Source: Ophiura sarsii
Taxonomy: Eukaryota > Echinodermata > Ophiuroidea > Amphilepidida > Ophiuridae
NCBI GenBank assembly: GCA_035610835.1
Contig: CM069447.1
Coordinates: forward strand, 40,413,437 to 40,477,436
Length of the DNA stretch: 64,000 nucleotides
Direction: 5' to 3'
Positions within the stretch are counted from its first letter, which is position 1; each line of letters begins with the position of its first letter. Position numbers and translations under genes: made by a program. Under the pieces are notes generated by a model. That model was not told the origin of the DNA and ran no database searches. It worked only from the letters and a program-made list of their open reading frames with translations. Below are positions 35,813-47,639 of this stretch, one piece after another.

Positions 35813-37345
35813 ATTAAACCTTGTGTATATTAGTTCATTGAATTATTATTTTGTGTGATTAGTATCATTATTGTAATTACCAAACCTTAATTAGTGTTAA
35901 TTACATCCCCAATTAATTAATATTACTAATTAATTACATACAACAAATACCATCTGAAAATGTATCAACGGCAGATTATTACCAATTTCAAATGGTAACT
36001 AGGGGGGGGGGGGGGGGGGCAATATCTCTGCAGTGTTTTAATGAAGTTGGACCTGATGTTGAATGTTCCTTAATATGTTAGATACTCTTTGCTAATTATA
36101 TTGATACTAATTACCTAGGAAGTGCTTATTTTATCCACCAAATCCGCACAATAATATCACCTTTTAGTGTTTAGGATTAACATGTCCATCGCCGTCACCC
36201 TACTAGTATATCATTTTCAAATTGTTCAATATCCAATGCTGATTTCTATAGATCAACAGTTTTAACTATGTATGTTAGCAAGATGCCAGTGCAATTGATG
36301 CCAGGCATAACATTGTAATCAATTCATAATACAGAAATGAGGTTGTAAGTAATCAGCTGAATTTGTTTTGTTCATTTTTGGACACCCTGTATAATAAAAT
36401 TTGAATGAATTGTACCTTTCTACCAGAAAGGTATGTTCATAAACTTCATTTAAGTGTTTCTTTTGAACAAACAACATTTATATACATTTTTGTCATACTG
36501 TCTAAACAGAATATATAGTTTTTTTATGTGAAAATTGACACATTTTGATCACCCTGTATTTTCATTTGACAATTAATTAACCCCTACAAATAATATATGA
36601 CCGTAAGGGCCTTGCCTTTGGCTTCTCAAATATGGGTTTCAATATTTATTTCAATGCACTTTGTTTAAATTAGGAAGCATACAGTAAATTACATTTCATA
36701 GTAATATTTCTTTTGTTACACCCTATTATTTCCTAAGTCACCCTGTATACTGGAACAAACAGTAGATATTCACAATCCTAGATATCTCAGCTTTCTAACA
36801 ATGTCTAATTTTGGCACACTTTGGATTTATACTTTTTGAGTTATTAGGCTTCGAGCATTATCACATGTAATTTTTGTCAAATGTATGCATGTGACGCAAT
36901 AGGGTCCCAACTTAATAAATGTGACCATAGGACTGATACAGTGGTACATGCCACGCATACAAAACAGTGAAATCGTAAATAATTTCACATTCCAAAAAAC
37001 TATAATTAAATGGAACAATAATGAATAAAGAACGTTAAACAATCTCGACAACTACTATAAATAAATGTATTTATAAACGATTAAAATACAATTTCAAGCC
37101 GTGGTATGATTCGAACTCACGACCTCCTGTTTAATAGTCCGATGCTCTACCGTTTAGCTAACTGTGCGCTATGTGAAATCAGTACGAAAGAAAGATATAT
37201 CGTTCAACATACCACTCTCCTCTAAATCAGAGGTTTAAAATGCTTTCTATTTCTTTATTTTTGCGGTTTTAAGATAGCGTTCTCGCCCAAAAGTTGGAGT
37301 GTATTTACTGTAATAGAATGTAATTCTGATTTAAATGTAACGAAT
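35813..37345. other. Non-coding stretch
   Basis: Contains a G run at 36002-36019, caccctgta phrases at 36385, 36548 and 36739, and the tRNA-like piece at 37100-37170. No supported gene. Confidence 0.4.
37100..37170 (-). repeat. tRNA-like sequence
   Basis: Minus-strand A-box TAGCTAAACGG (37160-37150) and B-box GAGTTCGAATC (37118-37108). The layout resembles a Lys or Asn tRNA, with loop CTATTAA, but stem pairing is imperfect. Confidence 0.6.
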
Positions 37346-37496
37346 TTTTGGTTAGCCCAGTAGTTTGAGCTGGCCTTCCCGGTCAAAGCCGTCTGGGGAG
37401 CACTCTGCCCCCCCCCCCGACCCCCGGGAGATACGCTACTGCTTTAACTTCGAGAATGGTAACACGCGTTACAGGAACAGCACTTTTTAAAATATA
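37346..37496 (+). repeat. Dispersed repeat, copy 1 (second at 40002-40149)
   Basis: Shares gtagtttgagctggccttcc, gacccccgggagatacgcta and cgcgttacaggaacagca with 40002-40149, at near identity. Non-coding. Confidence 0.85.
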
Positions 37497-38077
37497 CCGT
37501 TAAACATCGTCTATAAGCCCATACTGACTAATAGTTAATAAGCAGGGGGGGGGGGGGGGGGGGTTGGGGTACCGCGCCATTTTGCAATATTTTGCGAAAT
37601 CGATCGTGGTTATCACGTGATACGTATCGTGGAAAAATAATTTACACTGTTTTAACGAAATGCACTGTGGGATTGTGTTACCAGCCTAAAATCATAGAGG
37701 TCGCAAACCCGGTCGCAAACTTGCTTATAATTGAGCCTAGCTATAATAAGCTAAAAATGACATCACTGAATGTATAACCAAAGTGTGCAAAGGCGAAATT
37801 GTTGGACACACTGGTAAAATGGTTTTACAACAAGTTTTGCTATCATTAATAAAACTGAACTCAAGTTAAATCACTCTATTTATCGAGCAATAATATAATT
37901 GTTTACGCATTTTAATTGTTTAGATACAAAGTTAGATAAATCAAGGATACATTTATGATAGATAAATAAATAAAAAGAAAACTATAAACGCATGGGCGGC
38001 ATTTATAATTGATAAAAATTGACATAACAATGATGTTACATTTATCCACCATCAAATTTAAAAAATAGAAAAATAAA

Positions 38078-38142
38078 AGGAATATTCGAACCCGTGATTT
38101 CCGATTGCCAACGACATGGCCAACCTACGCACGCCACAGAGA
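38078..38142 (-). repeat. tRNA-like sequence
   Basis: Minus-strand TGCGTAGGTTGG as A-box and GGGTTCGAATA as B-box, with tRNA spacing. Degenerate; no functional tRNA claimed. Confidence 0.5.
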
Positions 38143-38409
38143 TCAACGAGTGTCATTGTGATAGTTTTATTATTTAACCATATCTATCTATTTATAACGA
38201 ACGGATTTTTATTGTGCCATTTTTGCCAAATGAGTGTTGCTCTCGCACAAAATGTGTTTGTAATTTGATTATAATCCTTATTTTTAAAAGAACGGTAATT
38301 TTTTTTGACATTTTCGAGAAAAAAAATGGCGTAACTGATACGGTAAACTCCAGCAGTCATACAGATGATGCCGGCAGGCTAAGCAAATCCAGCATATAAA
38401 ACAAAAGTG

Positions 38410-38484
38410 CTCCTAATGGGGCTCGAACCCACAACCTTTCGCTCCTCATGTTGACTTTCTATCCACTACACTAACCGTGCTAAT
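38410..38484 (-). repeat. tRNA-like sequence
   Basis: Minus-strand TTAGTGTAGTGGAT as A-box and GGGTTCGAGCC (38430-38419) as B-box. The anticodon arm does not pair well. Confidence 0.55.
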
Positions 38485-38965
38485 TGGAAATAGGCATTGC
38501 AAATAATTTATTTATATCATGTGTCATGAGTTAATGCACTGTGTTAAATTCTATAATCCCGGCCGCCACTCTGTTCAAAGGCACACAAAAGTTGACTTGT
38601 TTTACGCTTTTTTTGCAATTCTGAGGTGTGCAGTTCGATTTTCTTTCTCGAATTGTTTAGAAAACCATCCATTTTAGAACATCTGAAATTTAAAATGAAC
38701 TGCACACCTGGGAAAGTATGATGCCAAGGGCATATTTTTTGCACGTAAATCCAATACAAGAGTTCAGAAAATCGACAAAAATATGACGTCATAACCATTG
38801 CTTCGGGACAAAATGGCGCGGTACCCCCCCCCCCTAGTTAATAAGCTGAAGATAGATAAAAAGGTATGAGCGCCCTCTTTTGATCTAGAGAAATTAGCAC
38901 GAATGAGTTTAGTGTATTCGATATTCAATACTATAAAGTTGTATTACTATCTAAATAATTTCATG

Positions 38966-39038
38966 GACAAACGAATTGCTCAATTGATAAAGCGTCAATT
39001 TCAGTATCACGAGGTTGGTGGTTCGATTCTCAAGTACA
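38966..39038 (+). repeat. tRNA-like sequence
   Basis: Plus-strand TTGCTCAATTGA as A-box and GGTTCGATTCT at 39020-39030 as B-box. It lies about 120 bp outside the poly-G/C element. Confidence 0.5.
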
Positions 39039-39379
39039 CCCTTTGCAATTTCTTTTGAAATCCTAGTGATATAGAAATAAATGTAAACTTGAATGTAAAA
39101 TTATTACTCAATTATACTAGCTTTATTTTTATTTTTCAAAAAAAAAGCGCATAATTAATTTGATTGTAAAAAGTAATGATCTTAATAGTCCAACCTTTTT
39201 ATAAGCTAAAAAAACATTTATACTACAAATTAACTACAGCAAAATGTATTCATTGGCTTATTTTAAATGTTTCACACAGTAATCTTAAACGTTTCCTTCA
39301 TTATGATTTATGGGCAAATTATGATGATGCCTATTAGATTGGTAGATCAAGTTAAGCAACAAAATGAAAGTAACTAAAA
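39039..39379. other. Non-coding stretch
   Basis: AT-rich; no gene or clear repeat seen. Confidence 0.4.
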
Positions 39380-39729
39380 ATGTGATTTTCATGATTTTGG
39401 AGGTAAAAAAAATCACATTTTTGGCACTTTTTGGTCGATAATTCAAAAAATAATAAATATTTTCAAAAAAACCACCAAACCGATTCCTAGGGAATTGCAT
39501 TAGGAATATAATGAAACTAGTATGACAAAATTTGACAAAATATATTTTGAATTATCTTGCAGAACCTAAAATGGGTCAAAAAACGTGTTTTTTATAATTT
39601 TCTCCAAAATGGACAATTTTGATGGTTGCATTCATTGAACCCTTTTCTGCAAAAAACTGTATACTTTTATATAGATTAAATGAATACTGAAGAAGTAACG
39701 ACAGTTTTACGGAGGCTATGCTGAAGGTG
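39380..39729 (+). repeat. Half-copy of the TTAA foldback family
   Basis: Matches the right arm of 40208-40716 and the half-copy at 20101-20466, ending at gaggctatgctgaaggtg without the terminal cccccttaa. Confidence 0.8.
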
Positions 39730-39814
39730 AAAATTTGCCATTGTTATACTAAATTGCCCATCATCAAACCGGGCAATGGGCATTTAGTTGTCATTTAGAT
39801 GGGAATTAAGTAAA

Positions 39815-39998
39815 TCTCTTAGATTTTCTCTTTCCTTTACCCTTTTATTTTCCTCTTCTCCCTTTCCTTTCTTTTCCTTTCCCTTTTCTTTCTCTCTTTC
39901 TCCCCCTCTCTTTCCTTTCTTTCCCTTTTCTTTCCCCTTTTCCTTTCCTTTCCCCTTTTCTCTTCCTCTCTTCCTTCTCTTCTTCCCATCTCTTCGAT
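39815..39998 (+). repeat. Long polypyrimidine tract
   Basis: About 180 bp almost purely C and T on the plus strand, made of tttcc, ctttc and similar words. Serine/phenylalanine or lysine/glutamate-rich frames are artefacts. Such mirror-rich tracts can form triplex DNA. Confidence 0.9.
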
Positions 39999-40001
39999 TT
40001 T

Positions 40002-40149
40002 TGTTTAGCCCGGTAGTTTGAGCTGGCCTTCCCGGTCAAAACCGTCTGGGGAGGGGCACTCTGCCCCCCCCTGACCCCCGGGAGATACGCTACTGCTTTA
40101 ACTTCGAGAATGGTAACACGCGTTACAGGAACAGCACTTTTTAAAATAT
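40002..40149 (+). repeat. Dispersed repeat, copy 2
   Basis: Second copy of 37346-37496 in the same orientation. Confidence 0.85.
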
Positions 40150-40207
40150 ATTTCCTACATAACTTGGTTTTAATTGATGCCACTTATAATTTTAATTCTA
40201 CTATTAA

Positions 40208-40716
40208 GGGGGCTGTACACCTTCAGCATATAATCTGTAAAACTGCCGTAACTTATTAATTATTCATTTAATCTATATAAAAGTGCACAGTTTTTTGCAG
40301 AAAAGGGTTCAATGAATCCAACCATGATAATGAAATTGCCCATTTGGAGAAAATTATAAAAAAAACGTTTTTTGACCCATTTTAGGTTCTGCAAAGATAA
40401 CTCCAAATGTTGTCATACTAGTTTTATTATATTCCTAATACAATTCCCTAGGATTCATTTTTTGTTGTTGAATTGCATTAGGAATATAATGAAACTAGTA
40501 TGACAAAATTTGACAAAATATATTTTGAGTTATCTTGCAGAACCTAAAATGGGTCAAAAACGTGTTTTTTTATAATTTTCTCCAAAATGGACAATTTCAT
40601 GGTTGCATTCATTGAACCCTTTTCTGCAAAAAACTGTATACTTTTATATAGAATAAATGAATACTGAAGAAGTTACGACAGTTTTACGGAGGCTATGCTG
40701 AAGGTGTACAGCCCCC
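40208..40716. mobile_element. Complete TTAA foldback element
   Basis: Inverted arms 40208-40452 and 40469-40716 begin ggggctgtacaccttcagca and mirror. TTAA lies on both sides (40204-40207 and 40717-40720), the target typical of piggyBac-type elements. Half-copies at 20101-20466 and 39380-39729. Non-coding. Confidence 0.85.
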
Positions 40717-40720
40717 TTAA

Positions 40721-41921
40721 GGTCCTATGTTGAAATAAATTCATGTTACCACTTCACAATGAGCCGTCGAAATATCGTAACGCGTGTTACCAAAATCATA
40801 ATCAAGAAAACGTGCTAAAACCTCAATGTTTTAAGTGTAATTGATCACGATTTATATTTTATATGTTAGTTCAATTGTCAAAGTCAAGATTTCTTTTAAT
40901 TTAAACTTTAGACGGGGGCCGATACCGATTGCCGAGCATTGACCCGATTCTGACGTCACATTTCCGAAATGTCAAGTCCGTCAGTTCGAGTCATTAATCT
41001 GCTGCTGAAAGGTGTAGCAACACCTGACAATTCCAGGTAATTATTATCTTGTGTTGAGAACGAAAGATCTATTTCAAATTGTTTGATTACAAACACAGAT
41101 GAACTTTCACTCTAGTATTTTCATACTAAAATGTGCTATTCTCTGGCAACACTGCTGTAAACACTACTCAATACTTTTCGTGCCAAGTGTGAGTGTCGCT
41201 AAGTCTCTTGTACTTTCAGTATTATGTAGAATATATTTTTTCAATATACACAATAAAATTATCTGAATATTGCAATGTTGCCAAATATGACTTTCTGGCA
41301 ACAATACTGTTGACATTACGGCATGCTTTACTTATCGTTTTTTTATGGAGAGGCGAATTTCTGGCATATACTAAATTAAAATGATCTTAATAAAAGTGAA
41401 TCAATATTCAAAATTTATGTTATTATTTGTAACAAACGCAATGTTGTATTTTCCCAAAAACTCGTCATTAGCTGTAGTCGATCCATCTGAGACCGATCTT
41501 CCAATCACGTGACCTAGCCATTCTATTGACTGGGAAAGGAGGCTATTTTCTGAGGGAAATATCGATGGAATCTATGAAATCGGTTTGAATGAAAAAAAAG
41601 CCATAATGGAAAATAATTATGTTTAACACATGCACTTATCATCAAAATCCAGGTTGTACCACGATATTATTTTTAACTTACATACCTAACTGCTGATGAG
41701 AACCTACTCAATTTTTAATACTATTGACCGATGCTTATACCATTTTGCTAGTCTGTTTGTGAAATATGTTTGTAATTTCTGACTGCGTATCCCTTGATGT
41801 TAGCACACATAATTTCATCCGGATTTAAATTGCAGTGATATTGTGGTAGTCTGATTATTTCATGTCCATTATCTTTTGCAAGTCGTCAGTTTTGAAATAC
41901 CGTGATTTGTGTCATTACTTC
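40721..41921. other. Non-coding stretch
   Basis: AT-rich; no supported gene. A 63-aa frame at 41193-41384 has no domain. Confidence 0.4.
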
Positions 41922-41925
41922 TTAA

Positions 41926-42301
41926 AGGCATAGTATGTGATCTTTTCCAAGTAGCGCCCTCTATCATTGATTTTTACTATGAAAGCAGATTGTCTTGCAG
42001 ATTTGCATTTTTGATCAGAAAAATCATAAAGATCTTCTAAGTTACATATTTATACGATTCCTAATTACTTCAAAATCATGGATTTAAAATAGATTGTACC
42101 GAGCGGTACAATCTATTTTTCAAAATTTTACTCTAAATTCACTCTAAAACCATGATTTTGAGGTTATTAGGAATCGTATCGCTCTGTAACTTGGAATATA
42201 TTCATGATTTATGATCAGAAAAGGAAATCTAGAAAATCTGCTTCCATTTTTTTCTCTCAAAGATTGAGGGCGTCCCCTGGAAAAGATCGCATAATATACC
42301 T
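41926..42301. mobile_element. TTAA-flanked foldback MITE, copy 1 of 3
   Basis: Ends aggcatagtatgtgatcttt and mirror-like aaaagatcgcataatatacct, with TTAA at 41922-41925 and 42302-42305. The inner arms contain gattcctaattacttcaaaa and tttgaggttattaggaatc, and a central palindrome tagattgtaccg-cggtacaatcta. Related copies at 57256-57611 and 58975-59445. Confidence 0.85.
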
Positions 42302-42305
42302 TTAA

Positions 42306-42983
42306 TGACATCATAAAGTTGAGGAATCTTCAATGAATGTTATGTTTAGTAAGTCTTTCCTGCCTTTCAGCCTTTAATTAAACTACTTGATGTTGGTATT
42401 GTGCTCCCAACGTTACATAGTATAATATATCCATGATGAGTTTCAGGAATGTTTGGAATGTTTTTGCTTGTTACTTTGACTAAAAATTACAAGAAGGCAA
42501 ATAAAAAAATATTGTGGCCTCCTGCGTTGTGATAAATTTTCTAAGTTCACCAGTTTCGATCGTTTTCAGCTTTGTGTTTTTATTCATATGCCGAAATCGT
42601 GCATGCATGTGATGAGAATAATATGCATTGGAGCAGTATTGTGTATATTATTATTGCATAAGGCAGCTTAATTGTTTCAATTCACATTATAGATTAGGTT
42701 CGACCGCAGGTTGGGAAAAATGGGATCCTTCGACAACTAGCGAATATACCAGGGGGATGAATGTGTGTGGGGGGGGGGGGAGCAATTTTTTTTTGGAGGG
42801 GGGGGGGGGGGGGGCGAATGCCCCCCATGACCCCCTGTTATGCCGCCACTGCAGTCAGCATGTATGCAAGTTGTGGTAGGAAAGCACCAATTATGTCAAT
42901 AGTGTGTTTATGCCAATCATTGACAGAGAAGGACATTTATACTTCGAAATGGGACTTGTAAGTCAACTTCAATTTCTGCCATA
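42306..42983. other. Non-coding stretch with G runs
   Basis: Two G runs (42768-42780 and about 42797-42814) precede cgaatgcccccatgacccc and gccgccactgcag. Glycine-rich frames are artefacts. Confidence 0.5.
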
Positions 42984-43108
42984 AGCATGATAAGAATACG
43001 AATAATTTAGCATGATAAGAATACGAATACTTTAGCATGATAAGAATACGAATAATTTAGCTCGATAAGAATACAAATAATTTAGCATGATAAGAATACG
43101 AATAATTT
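42984..43108 (+). repeat. 25-bp tandem repeat, five copies
   Basis: Five units of agcatgataagaatacgaat plus aattt, with one to three changes in units 2, 4 and 5. Confidence 0.95.
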
Positions 43109-43285
43109 CCCTTTTAGCCTATTTTAAATATGTAATCTTCCACTGTCATGTTAATCTATACCTTTACTGCGTGAATTACCATTGTACATACTACAAAATG
43201 GCTTGCCTTGCCTAGTTGGTCACACTTTCCGTAATTGATGATGGAATTTTCTCATCTTTTTCAGGATTTTAACTTTATTAGTTGC
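43090..43285 (+). repeat. Dispersed repeat matching 22598-22790
   Basis: Shares ccattgtacatactacaaaa, a taatgatggaa-like block and tttcaggatttta with the earlier region. Confidence 0.65.
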
Positions 43286-43448
43286 TGAAAGAGAGTCCTA
43301 TTTTTTGGATACACCCTGTATATAATACCCCAAGCTGTTTCATCAGATATCAGTTGTGCAACGGAATCTCTCTCTCCTCATATAAGGACAATATCCAGAG
43401 TGCACTGGCAAGTAGTTTTTACGAGATGCAAAGATGGGCTAAAATATC

Positions 43449-43486
43449 ACTGGACTTAATGAGCTTTAAAGCTCATTAAGTCCAGT
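43449..43486. repeat. Perfect 38-bp palindrome
   Basis: actggacttaatgagcttt followed directly by its exact reverse complement with no spacer; one extra base away it extends by atatc/gatat. Confidence 0.95.
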
Positions 43487-43499
43487 TGATATTTAAAAA

Positions 43500-45660
43500 T
43501 ATCAATGGACTTGATGGGCTTAAATATGTCAAACCTAGCACAATATTTTGGACTTTGTTAAAACCTTTTATTTAAAGTATAGGATGGGTCTTTATCATGT
43601 GAAAGTTGGTTTTGAAAAACTGTCTTATATATTGCTGCGATAAGATACCGAGTATGCGGTTAATTTCCAGTATTTTTACCTGAAATATACTCCAAAATCG
43701 TTTAAAACTGAAATGGGCTATATGTCATGGCAACGAGTAAAAGATTCACAAACTATTCTCGTTATTCTAACATGCTCGCTACCGAAGTACTTCAACCTGG
43801 CAACGTATGTTGTTGACCTTTGCCAACAATACTCAATAATGACCTGAAAGTAACCATTTTAAAACGTTAGATGGCCTGGATACAGCGCAGTAATTTTACG
43901 ACTTTAGTGAAAGAGAGAATGGCGCATTAACGACACAGACTATAAACATGCTGAAAAACAATAAGTTAGATAACTAGATTCTCAAAAGCGATGTTTTATG
44001 ACGTTGCCACACCTGGTATTTATGAGTATACAGCATACACCATAAACATGCTGAAAAACAATTATTTAGATAACTTCAAGGGACTCTAAGAGATGATTTG
44101 GAAGCTGCGTCCTCAATTATGATAAAAATGGGATTGGTATATTTTTTACAATTGTTTTACATGCATGAACTTACACCTGTAAGGATTAATAAATAAAAAA
44201 GCCCTCGTTGTACAACAAAACGTCGATTGAAAAATGTGATCTAGCCGCGATCATCATTTTACGTCAGACTGTGTCCCCTGCAGTTCGCGTGATAAATAGC
44301 GCAAACCATATTTACATAGAGGGCGTTTTTAAGAAAAAGGTTCAATAAATACAGACGACGATGGCCACGCGCATCGGACGACCCAAAAATGGCAACGGGA
44401 GTGCACCATTTTGAAATATTTTTAACAGTCATCGCCCGCTTAACGATGAAAATAGTTTAAAAAATAGCATTTGGAATCTAACCAACTCCAACGGTTTTGG
44501 ACAGGAAAAAAATCTTCTAACATATGATGAATTTTTCAAAATGATAAGATTAACATTCGCAATGACGTGTTATTCCAATACGAATTCAGAATTTAGGTTT
44601 CGCGTGGCCATCGTCGTCTGAATAAATAGCGATGGTATTGTGTTAATCAAGTGTTGCTAGTTTTTTTTAGTAGAAACAACAATAATGGTGATTTTTAATG
44701 TTCATCTGGAATTCTGAAGTAAATAATTTAAAAAAACCACTTCAACACTACCTTGTGTCCCTTTAATGCAAAAGCTCTGATTTAATGACGTTCCCCATAA
44801 ACAATAGAAGGATGTTTATGCGTTGCCACACCTGGTGGGATGAGTGTACATCATACACGTCGAAGTAGAACAAATATATTTTACAAATGGTTGATTCCGT
44901 AAATAGCATAAGCTTGTAGGATATCCAATATCGTTTTGACCTTCATTTTCCATCTTCCCCACCCTTACCCGGGTTTGTTTGATTTATACTTTTTCGCAAA
45001 TATTAAATCCAAAGTGTCAAAGTTGTTAACGGAATCATTGTTTCTATTGTTTATGAAGATGTCACAAATATGATTAACTGTATTTTTATGTAATGTAATG
45101 TGATTGTCTTCTTTCGTTTTATTCAATGTAAGTCACTCTATATGCCTAGGGCCTACATGTATTTTGAATAATACTGTACATTGTGTGAACAAGAAAATAA
45201 TAATTTCATGGGTAGAATCGGTTAGGTCAAATAAAAATCAAAACTAGTTTCTCGTCCTAACTTTTGACAGATGAAGGATGAGGAGCTTTATTAAAGGCAC
45301 TTTTTTCTTCTAAGTTTGTTTTAAGTAAACAATGCAAAATCTACCATTACCAGCGTGGTATTGCACGATTGGTTGCGTAACCTGAAGAGGACGAGGCCTT
45401 TATAAACTATTTTTATTTCATGGTTCTTGGGGGTTGGTTAACACAAAATCTGCTTTAAAATGCTCATTGGACTAAAGTAAATATATTATGTCAGCTTTCT
45501 AAATATTTTAACAAAAAATAGAAAGAAAAAAGAAGAAAATTATGGAATTCCTGAAAAAGATGCGCGAGGGGATGAGAAACTGCTTTATTCTTTTACTTGG
45601 CCTTATGCTATTGTTACATCATTTTGAATACATTAACATTATACAAACAGCAAATCGTAT
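43500..45660. other. Long non-coding stretch
   Basis: No supported gene. The phrase ataaacatgctgaaaaacaa occurs twice (43941 and 44042), and gttgccacacctggt occurs at 44001 and 44823, suggesting a diverged duplication. Confidence 0.4.
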
Positions 45661-46330
45661 AAATATGTACACAAATATGTGATAGCTCTGTTTGAGATAA
45701 CATCTATTACATAAAATGAGTTAGTGTTATCAAAAATGTGTGTTGTCAGTTTCATAAATTATACAGAAATACAGCTTGCACCCTACTAGCGATTAATTAT
45801 TTTTTGGCTCGTATTCTCAAGGAAAAATAGAGGCAAATTCAAAATTCACACTGTGAAATGATGTACAAATAATTCTTCACTTCACAATCTACTATTATTG
45901 TTTTTGTGTGTGCACAGAAACCCTGAAAAAGGAATACCGGCTTTTGGAAGTTGATAATTTTTAAAACTGGGTTGCCTTAGTATACATTTCCATGACGTAT
46001 CATATAAAACAAATTGACATTACAATTTGCTTTTTCTATTCAAAGTAGTTCACTGTTCGAGTCACAACTGTGCGCAACAACTTTATTTGATATTGTTTCA
46101 AAGTTGACAATGTGTAAGTCCATGTAATTTGCATATTTGCGTTGCAACAAGTAATTACATCCAACAACAATTAATTGGTTTGAGCCAAAAATAATTAATC
46201 GCTAGTAGGGTGCAAGCTGTATTTCTGTATATTTTATGAAACTGACAACACACATTTTTGATAACACTAACTCATTTTATGTAATAGATGTTATCTCAAA
46301 CAGAGCTATCACATATTTGTGTACATATTT
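45661..46330. mobile_element. Foldback element with 150-bp arms
   Basis: 45661-45810 and 46182-46330 are inverted copies (aaatatgtacacaaatatgt and mirror, gcaccctactagcgattaat and mirror), with about 370 bp between. Non-coding. Confidence 0.85.
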
Positions 46331-46534
46331 GATTCTTTAATGATTTTATTTACTTCATGTAATCATCATTTCGTACCCCAAACCAGCTTTTCATGTTACA
46401 GGCTATTAGTTAGTTAATATGACAATGATGACCCTTAATATACACAAAAAGCAGTGCCGAATAAAATACATAAATCATAATATTTCGTCATTGCAAATAT
46501 CTTTACAGACACCATAATACACCATAATAGAGAT

Positions 46535-47615
46535 GTAATTCATAATATCGAGGTTTTAAACCATTCTAAAGCAATTTCATGTCATATTGTAATCATTCAA
46601 TATCAGAAATAGTGATTTTAGACCTAAAATATCTATAGACATTATAGAACTAGAAAGAATGTGAATTATTTCATATTCTATTCACATTTAATACCGAGTC
46701 ATGTTTTATTGCCACTAACAACTAATTCTTGAAATGAATTTTACAATTATGATTAAGCTTTTGCAAGTGGACCAGTTGCCCCATACCCCTTTGGACCACT
46801 AACCCCAACAAATGACTCAGCACTTTGTCGAGATTAAATATTATTCAAGCACGCCTGGGACATAATACATTTTACGCCAACATGTTTTAAAACATACCAC
46901 CATTTGTCATAATAATCAATAATTCCAAACAAATTCAGAAAAAGGCAAAACTGCATGTTTGTTTTTAGCCATTACACAGTTTTCTGTAGCCAGCGAGTAT
47001 CTTTGAGTATCTTTGAATTCGAAATTATTACGGCGTTCGGGTCCTACAAGTAGACGAGTGTCTTTAGATAAAATAAGAAATGGTATACTTTGTTATTTGC
47101 AAATTCATAAACTAATAACACTACCAAATGAATACCTGTGATAATGATTTAAGTTGAAGCATTCTTCAAATGATACTATTGATCGCAAATCCTAACCACC
47201 AATGTCCCAAGTTAGCAACATGCAACATGCGCCATTTTATGGTCGTTACAACCACAACCTATGGTTTTAATCATATTTCGGAAAGTCTCTGCCCCCATCA
47301 AATGCAATATGCACTTAGCATCTTAAGATGACTGTACTGCATGTATATATTTACTGTTGCATATCTATCAATCATATAAATTACATTAAACATGATCTAA
47401 ACCCTACTTCATATATCGCCCATACTATCTGTGAATTTTCAATCAGTCCCTCAAGGAGGTGGCTTCAAAGATCTGGAGAATATCACATGTGTAAATACCC
47501 TAAAGTTGCACATGTTTTGGACTGTAGAAGGTAAGGATATAGTATGTCAAGTTTCAACACAAGTCGTACTGTTCAAACGAAAGCAGTATGCCCATACAAT
47601 AACAAAATCCATCAT
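46535..47615 (+). repeat. Dispersed repeat, second copy with 0.7-kb insert
   Basis: 46535-46690 and 47418-47610 match 3437-3770. The intervening ~730 bp includes a short piece near 46765-46805 that resembles the LINE at 3771-4790 (gaccagttgcccca). A 68-codon frame at 47431-47637 spans the second block. It is broken in the first copy and not recognised, so no gene is called. Confidence 0.7.
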
Positions 47616-47639
47616 TTCTAATCTAAGAACTAAATAAAT

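Larger units (their letters stand above)
37544..38834. mobile_element. Element with poly-G/poly-C ends and 12-bp flanking repeat
   Basis: Begins with a G run then ggggtaccgcgccattttgc, and ends with aaaatggcgcggtacc then a C run. The direct repeat tagttaataagc lies on both sides (37532-37543 and 38835-38846), consistent with a 12-bp target duplication. The interior is non-coding and holds two tRNA-like sequences. Superfamily not recognised. Confidence 0.7.

Noticed and set aside
39788..40183. Serine/phenylalanine-rich and lysine/glutamate-rich frames
   Set aside because: Both are readings of the polypyrimidine tract.
41694..41720. CTGATGAG phrase as a third hammerhead ribozyme
   Set aside because: No GAAA box, no stem II and no stem I partner follow it.
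42985..43108. 25-bp tandem array as a CRISPR-like array
   Set aside because: Units are contiguous with no spacers, and the window is an animal genome.
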